In this document: in pieces, positions 4,856 to 5,501 of the stretch
Layout of the letters: each line of letters starts with the position of its first letter
Numbering within the stretch: the first letter of the stretch is position 1
Position numbers and translations under genes: made by a program
Notes under the pieces: model-generated
Database searches by the model: none
What the model was told of the DNA's origin: nothing
Seen by the model: the letters and a program-made list of their open reading frames with translations, nothing else
NCBI GenBank assembly: GCA_903904495.1
Contig: CAIVCU010000388.1
Span: 1-5,501 of the forward strand
DNA from: an uncultured Chlorobiaceae bacterium
GTDB lineage: Bacteria > Bacteroidota > Chlorobiia > Chlorobiales > Chlorobiaceae
DNA: 5,501 bases
Reading direction: 5' to 3'

Positions 4856-5410
4856 ATGGGAGTGAAAGAACTATTTTCAGCAATTTTTACACTGTTGTTC
4901 CAATACCGGAAATTCTGGCGCGATTTAAAGGATGCTGCCAGCGATGATGAACTCAACGTGCTCAGGGATTATGCTGTTCCGGTTATTGCACTTGTGCAGC
5001 TCGCAAAGTTTCCCCTGATCGGTCTGCCCCGTCAGGCTATGATATTTGCCATAGCCAATTTCCTGATTGATGTAGCCGCGCTCTATCTTCTGATGGGAGG
5101 AGCGGCTTATCTGCTTGCCAGAGAACGTTCTGAACGTATAACTGCCGGAATGGTGACGGTTTTCTGTTATTCGATGACTCCTGTATGGATTTCCGAGCTT
5201 TTTTATTTTACCGGCATCTGGAGCTGGCTGTTTGCCTTTCTTGCTCTTGGCTATACTCTTGTCATCGCTAAAAACGGTCTGGCGGTCATGCTTGATGCTG
5301 ATTCCGGTGTTACAGGCAGCACACTGCGGAATACAGCGCTTTTTGTGGTGACGGTCAATACATCGGTTTTTCTGCTGATAAGGGCTGTCATGCGGTTGTT
5401 CAACTTTTAG
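4856..5410 (+). CDS. Yip1-like multi-pass membrane protein
   Basis: This 184-residue protein has a short cytoplasmic-looking N-terminus rich in aromatic and charged residues (F-Q-Y-R-K-F-W-R-D) and about five membrane segments (near 38-56, 61-87, 98-115, 117-137 and 159-178). The pattern F-C-Y-S-M-T-P-V-W in the middle, followed by a Trp-containing loop, a long helix and G-L-A-V-M-L, resembles the bacterial Yip1 domain family, whose members have no agreed biochemical role. I rest the family call on pattern recognition only. It starts 5 nt after the stop of the EnvC-like gene with no ribosome binding site of its own, so it is probably translated by coupling and co-expressed with it. A probable nadE follows 13 nt later. 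Confidence 0.72.
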   Translation: MGVKELFSAIFTLLFQYRKFWRDLKDAASDDELNVLRDYAVPVIALVQLAKFPLIGLPRQAMIFAIANFLIDVAALYLLMGGAAYLLARERSERITAGMVTVFCYSMTPVWISELFYFTGIWSWLFAFLALGYTLVIAKNGLAVMLDADSGVTGSTLRNTALFVVTVNTSVFLLIRAVMRLFNF

Positions 5411-5423
5411 ATAGCCTCACACT

Positions 5424-5501
5424 ATGAAGGTTCAGGATCTCCATCTCGATTACGGGATTGTTGAAGATATTCTTAAGGCGTTTCTTGTCAACGAGATACG
5501 A
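5424..5501 (+). CDS. nadE: Probable NH3-dependent NAD+ synthetase, N-terminal fragment (cut by window edge)
   Basis: An open frame starting with ATG at 5424 runs to the end of the window without a stop and gives 26 residues (M-K-V-Q-D-L-H-L-D-Y-G-I-V-E-D-I-L-K-A-F-L-V-N-E-I-R). The pattern of an Asp-Tyr followed by an amphipathic helix ending F-L-x-N-E-I-R resembles the N-terminal helix of NAD+ synthetases of green sulfur bacteria, which amidate deamido-NAD in the last step of NAD synthesis. The diagnostic S-G-G-x-D-S ATP-binding loop would lie just beyond the edge, so the call rests on a short segment. The start is 13 nt after the Yip1-like gene, in the same operon, without a visible ribosome binding site. 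Confidence 0.6.
   Translation, partial: MKVQDLHLDYGIVEDILKAFLVNEIR

Overview
The window reads as ordinary bacterial chromosome, most likely from a green sulfur bacterium (Chlorobium/Pelodictyon/Prosthecochloris group). That placement is an inference from protein flavour (MurA, an EnvC-like factor, a NadE-like N-terminus), moderate GC and sparse Shine-Dalgarno signals; no marker in the window proves it. The genes are cell-envelope and housekeeping functions, with a cluster of tRNAs in the middle. I see no integrase, transposase, CRISPR array, toxin-antitoxin pair or defence locus.

Layout, left to right. (1) Positions 44-265, plus strand: a tiny lipoprotein whose mature part is almost entirely Ala/Pro/Glu repeats, closed by a strong terminator with a GCAA tetraloop. 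(2) Positions 343-1761, minus strand: read in the direction of transcription this is a promoter, tRNA-Ile2(CAT), tRNA-Glu(CTC), tRNA-Arg(ACG), an AEC-family membrane transporter, tRNA-Gln(CTG) and a terminator. There is no visible terminator between tRNA-Arg and the transporter, so a mixed tRNA/mRNA transcript is plausible. (3) Positions 1787-3058, minus strand: murA, complete, with its catalytic residues intact. (4) Positions 3059-3254: a divergent intergenic region with a good -10 box and the only clear ribosome binding site in the window, both for the plus-strand gene. (5) Positions 3255-5501, plus strand: a tight operon of an EnvC-like coiled-coil protein with a degenerate LytM domain, a Yip1-like multi-pass membrane protein 5 nt downstream, and the start of a probable nadE running off the right edge.

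How they fit together: MurA makes the first committed peptidoglycan precursor, and the divergently transcribed EnvC-like protein probably controls peptidoglycan cleavage during cell separation, so the two flanks of the 3059-3254 region serve cell-wall synthesis and remodelling. The Yip1-like protein has no assigned role; its spacing suggests co-expression with the EnvC-like protein. The observations most worth following are the tRNA/transporter operon, the repeat-built lipoprotein and the loss of metal-binding and catalytic residues in the LytM domain. None of them amounts to a demonstrated new system.
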